The translations under genes and the position numbers were made by a program. Positions 5,752 to 7,018 of a DNA stretch of 7,018 bases are shown here, piece after piece. The stretch lies in contig JBEIHC010000138.1 in NCBI GenBank assembly GCA_040381555.1, forward strand, positions 1 through 7,018, written 5' to 3'. The stretch comes from CANHCC01 sp040381555. Lineage in GTDB: Bacteria > Bacteroidota > Bacteroidia > J057 > RFSG01. The notes under the pieces are model-generated. The model saw only the letters and a list, made by a program, of their open reading frames with translations. It searched no databases and had not been told where the DNA came from. Numbering within the stretch: the stretch's first letter is position 1; each line of letters opens with the position of its first letter.

Positions 5752-6717
5752 ATGAAAAAATATACTGTACTCGGAAAAAATGATACGCGTTCTGGCTTCG
5801 GCGCTGGATTGTTAGAGCTCGGAAGAGCGAATAGTCAAATCGTAGGTTTATGTGCCGATTTGACAGGTTCCTTAAAAATGGATGCTTTTGAAAAGGAATT
5901 TCCTGAGCGTTTTTTTCAATGCGGCATCTCTGAAGCAAATATGATTGGGGTAGCAGCAGGTCTTTCCATTACGGGCAAGGTTCCTTTTGCAGGAACTTTC
6001 GCCAATTTTGCTACAGGCAGAGTGTATGATCAAATTCGGCAATCTGTATGCTATTCTGCTAAGAATGTGAAGATTGCAGCCTCTCATGCTGGCCTTACCC
6101 TAGGAGAAGATGGGGCAACCCACCAAATTTTGGAAGACATTGGCCTTATGCGTATGCTTCCTCACATGACCGTTGTGGTTCCTTGCGACTATAATCAAAC
6201 AAAACAAGCCACTTTGGCACTAGGGAAACATATCGGACCCGCATACCTGAGGTTTGGAAGACCTAAAGTGGAAACTTTTATTCCCGAAGACCTGCCTTTT
6301 GAATTAGGGAAAGCTCAGGTCTTATCCGAAGGAAAGGATGTAACCTTAGTAGCCTGTGGTCACTTAGTCTGGAAAAGCCTGTTGGCTGCAGAGGAGTTAG
6401 AAGCAAGAGGTATTTCCGTTGAGGTAATCAACCTACACACCATTAAACCCTTGGATACTCAAACCATTCTGAATTCAATTGCGAAAACGAACTGTATGGT
6501 AAGTGCAGAAGAGCATAATATTTTTGGGGGAATGGGTGATTTACTAGCTGGGGTAATTTCCCGTAACAATCCTGTACCCATGGAAATGGTTGCTGTTAAT
6601 GATTCCTTCGGGGAAAGTGGCACACCCGAAGAGCTCATGGTAAAATATGGTTTAGATACGCCAGATATAATTCGCGCAGTAGAAAAAGTACTGAATCGTA
6701 AGGCTCAAAAGAAGTAA
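5752..6717 (+). CDS. transketolase, C-terminal (pyrimidine-binding) subunit
   Basis: This 321-residue partner supplies the pyrimidine-binding and C-terminal domains of a split transketolase. The pyrimidine domain (about 1-175) shows FFQCGISEANMIGVAAGL (54-71) with the catalytic Glu61 that activates the thiamine cofactor. It also has FAGTFANFATGRVYDQIR (79-96), SHAGLTLGEDGATHQ (111-125), the VVPCDYNQT stretch (142-150) and YLRFGRP (165-171). The C-terminal domain (about 185-321) contains VTLVACGHLVW, VINLHTIKPLD (225-235), SAEEHNIFGGMGD (251-263) and the FGESGTPEELMVKYGL ending (286-301). All motifs of the family are intact. The gene follows the N-terminal subunit with a 9-nt gap and they are surely co-transcribed and co-assembled. 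The 1-deoxyxylulose-5-phosphate synthase C-terminal half shares the fold, but the separate N-terminal partner is transketolase-like. Confidence 0.93.
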   Translation: MKKYTVLGKNDTRSGFGAGLLELGRANSQIVGLCADLTGSLKMDAFEKEFPERFFQCGISEANMIGVAAGLSITGKVPFAGTFANFATGRVYDQIRQSVCYSAKNVKIAASHAGLTLGEDGATHQILEDIGLMRMLPHMTVVVPCDYNQTKQATLALGKHIGPAYLRFGRPKVETFIPEDLPFELGKAQVLSEGKDVTLVACGHLVWKSLLAAEELEARGISVEVINLHTIKPLDTQTILNSIAKTNCMVSAEEHNIFGGMGDLLAGVISRNNPVPMEMVAVNDSFGESGTPEELMVKYGLDTPDIIRAVEKVLNRKAQKK

Positions 6718-6764
6718 GGAAATCACCCTAGATTCAATTACCGGAATTTAACAAATTTTACTAT

Positions 6765-6809
6765 TACCCAATTGTAGGTTAGGGGGTAGCCTTTGTATTT
6801 TATGCTGCC
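6765..6809 (+). terminator. weak hairpin region after the transketolase genes
   Basis: Two alternative weak stems occur 48-92 nt past the transketolase stop. TACCC (6765-6769) pairs with GGGTA (6784-6788), and GGTAGC (6785-6790) pairs with GCTGCC (6804-6809) with one G-U pair and a 13-nt loop. Neither is followed by a clean U-run, so intrinsic termination is only a possibility. Confidence 0.18.
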
Positions 6810-6832
6810 TTATTGAGTCACTTTTATACAAA

Positions 6833-6882
6833 TTCACCGCAGAGTAAAAGAGTTATACGGGAGTTGCGCAGAAGGTCACAGT
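6833..6882 (+). repeat. degenerate GCAGAG-type intergenic repeat (tentative)
   Basis: The stretch opens with TTCACCGCAGAG and continues with further purine-rich GAG/CAG units at roughly 9-11 nt spacing. It recalls the short-period ACCGCAGAGACGCAGAG-like intergenic repeats seen in many environmental bacterial genomes. The match here is decayed and could be chance. Confidence 0.25.
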
Positions 6883-6926
6883 TAACCCTACAGATTCTCT
6901 TATAAAAACTTCTTAGAAACGGAATC

Positions 6927-7018
6927 TTATCTCAATAAAGTGAGGGAACCACTTCTCTCCACAGGCTGACCATCTCTGGCCATTCCCTTTAAATGGAAGA
7001 CATAAGTTCCTTCAGGCA
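6927..7018 (-). CDS. C-terminal end of a T9SS cargo protein (type B / gliding motility-associated sorting domain), partial
   Basis: Read on the minus strand from the right edge, the frame gives 29 residues and then TAA at 6929-6927. It begins PEGTYVFHLKGMARDG and ends GSLTLLR. The pattern G-x-Y (a strand), a G-containing turn, then GSxTLLR as the last residues, is the usual ending of the type B T9SS sorting domain (CHU_C / gliding motility-associated C-terminal domain). Such domains direct large secreted or surface adhesins and enzymes through the T9SS outer-membrane translocon. Only the tail lies in the window, so the passenger domains, total length and function are unknown. The gene converges on the transketolase pair with 209 nt between stops. 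Its presence fits a cell that also encodes PorZ. Confidence is limited by the short length, but the terminal motif is distinctive. Confidence 0.7.
   Translation of the reverse strand, partial: PEGTYVFHLKGMARDGQPVERSGSLTLLR

Larger units (their letters stand above)
6718..6926. other. convergent intergenic region
   Basis: These 209 nt lie between the transketolase stop and the stop of a converging minus-strand gene. I see no coding region or RNA gene. Besides weak hairpins, the part at 6833-6882 holds several loosely repeated GCAGAG-like units (GCAGAG, AAAGAG, CGGGAG, GCAGAAG, CACAG) at about 9-11 nt spacing. AGATTC (6892-6897) and GAATCT (6922-6927) form a 6-bp inverted pair at the end of the converging gene. 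Confidence 0.5.

Noticed and set aside
5317..5938. Minus-strand open frames of about 100-125 codons inside the transketolase genes
   Set aside because: They are shadows of strongly conserved transketolase coding sequence and are rich in Cys, His and Ser with no recognisable domain.
1..7018. CRISPR array, tRNA/rRNA gene, insertion sequence or defence system
   Set aside because: I found no regularly spaced direct repeats, tRNA-like cloverleaf, transposase or nuclease motifs in any part of the window.

Overview
The window looks like chromosomal DNA from a member of the Bacteroidota, probably a gliding or environmental lineage of the Saprospirales/Chitinophagales/Cytophagales type. Three things point there: a PorZ-like type IX secretion system (T9SS) protein, the tail of a protein ending in what looks like a T9SS type B (gliding motility-associated) sorting domain, and a two-polypeptide transketolase. 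Upstream regions carry matches to the Bacteroidota -7 promoter element (TAnnTTTG) and no clear Shine-Dalgarno sequences. The genus cannot be fixed from the sequence alone.

Left part (minus strand, 4709 down to 96): five genes run leftwards. First is an isoprenylcysteine carboxyl methyltransferase-family membrane enzyme (4116-4709). After a 50-nt gap comes a very tightly packed block: a half-size TauE/SafE-type membrane protein (3673-4065), a PorZ-like double-propeller surface protein (1376-3676, overlapping its predecessor by 4 nt), a 191-residue protein resembling a shrunken amino-acid-kinase fold (799-1374, 1 nt after porZ), and recO (96-815, overlapping by 17 nt). The overlaps imply one transcript and probable translational coupling. 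This links a T9SS component, a cryptic kinase-like protein and a recombination mediator.

Middle (4710-4890): a 181-nt divergent control region separates the leftward genes from the rightward transketolase pair. It holds candidate Bacteroidota promoter elements on both strands and a small hairpin/palindrome.

Right part (plus strand): the N-terminal (TPP-binding, 283 aa) and C-terminal (pyrimidine-binding plus C-terminal domain, 321 aa) subunits of a split transketolase lie 9 nt apart. Together they should form one active enzyme of the non-oxidative pentose phosphate pathway. A 209-nt intergenic stretch follows. At the right edge, converging on the minus strand, are the last 29 residues of a protein with a T9SS type B sorting-domain ending; the rest lies outside the window.

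Nothing here is clearly a new defence system, mobile element or RNA gene. The least-explained item is the amino-acid-kinase-like protein encoded between porZ and recO. It appears to have lost the usual lysine/glycine phosphate-binding motifs.
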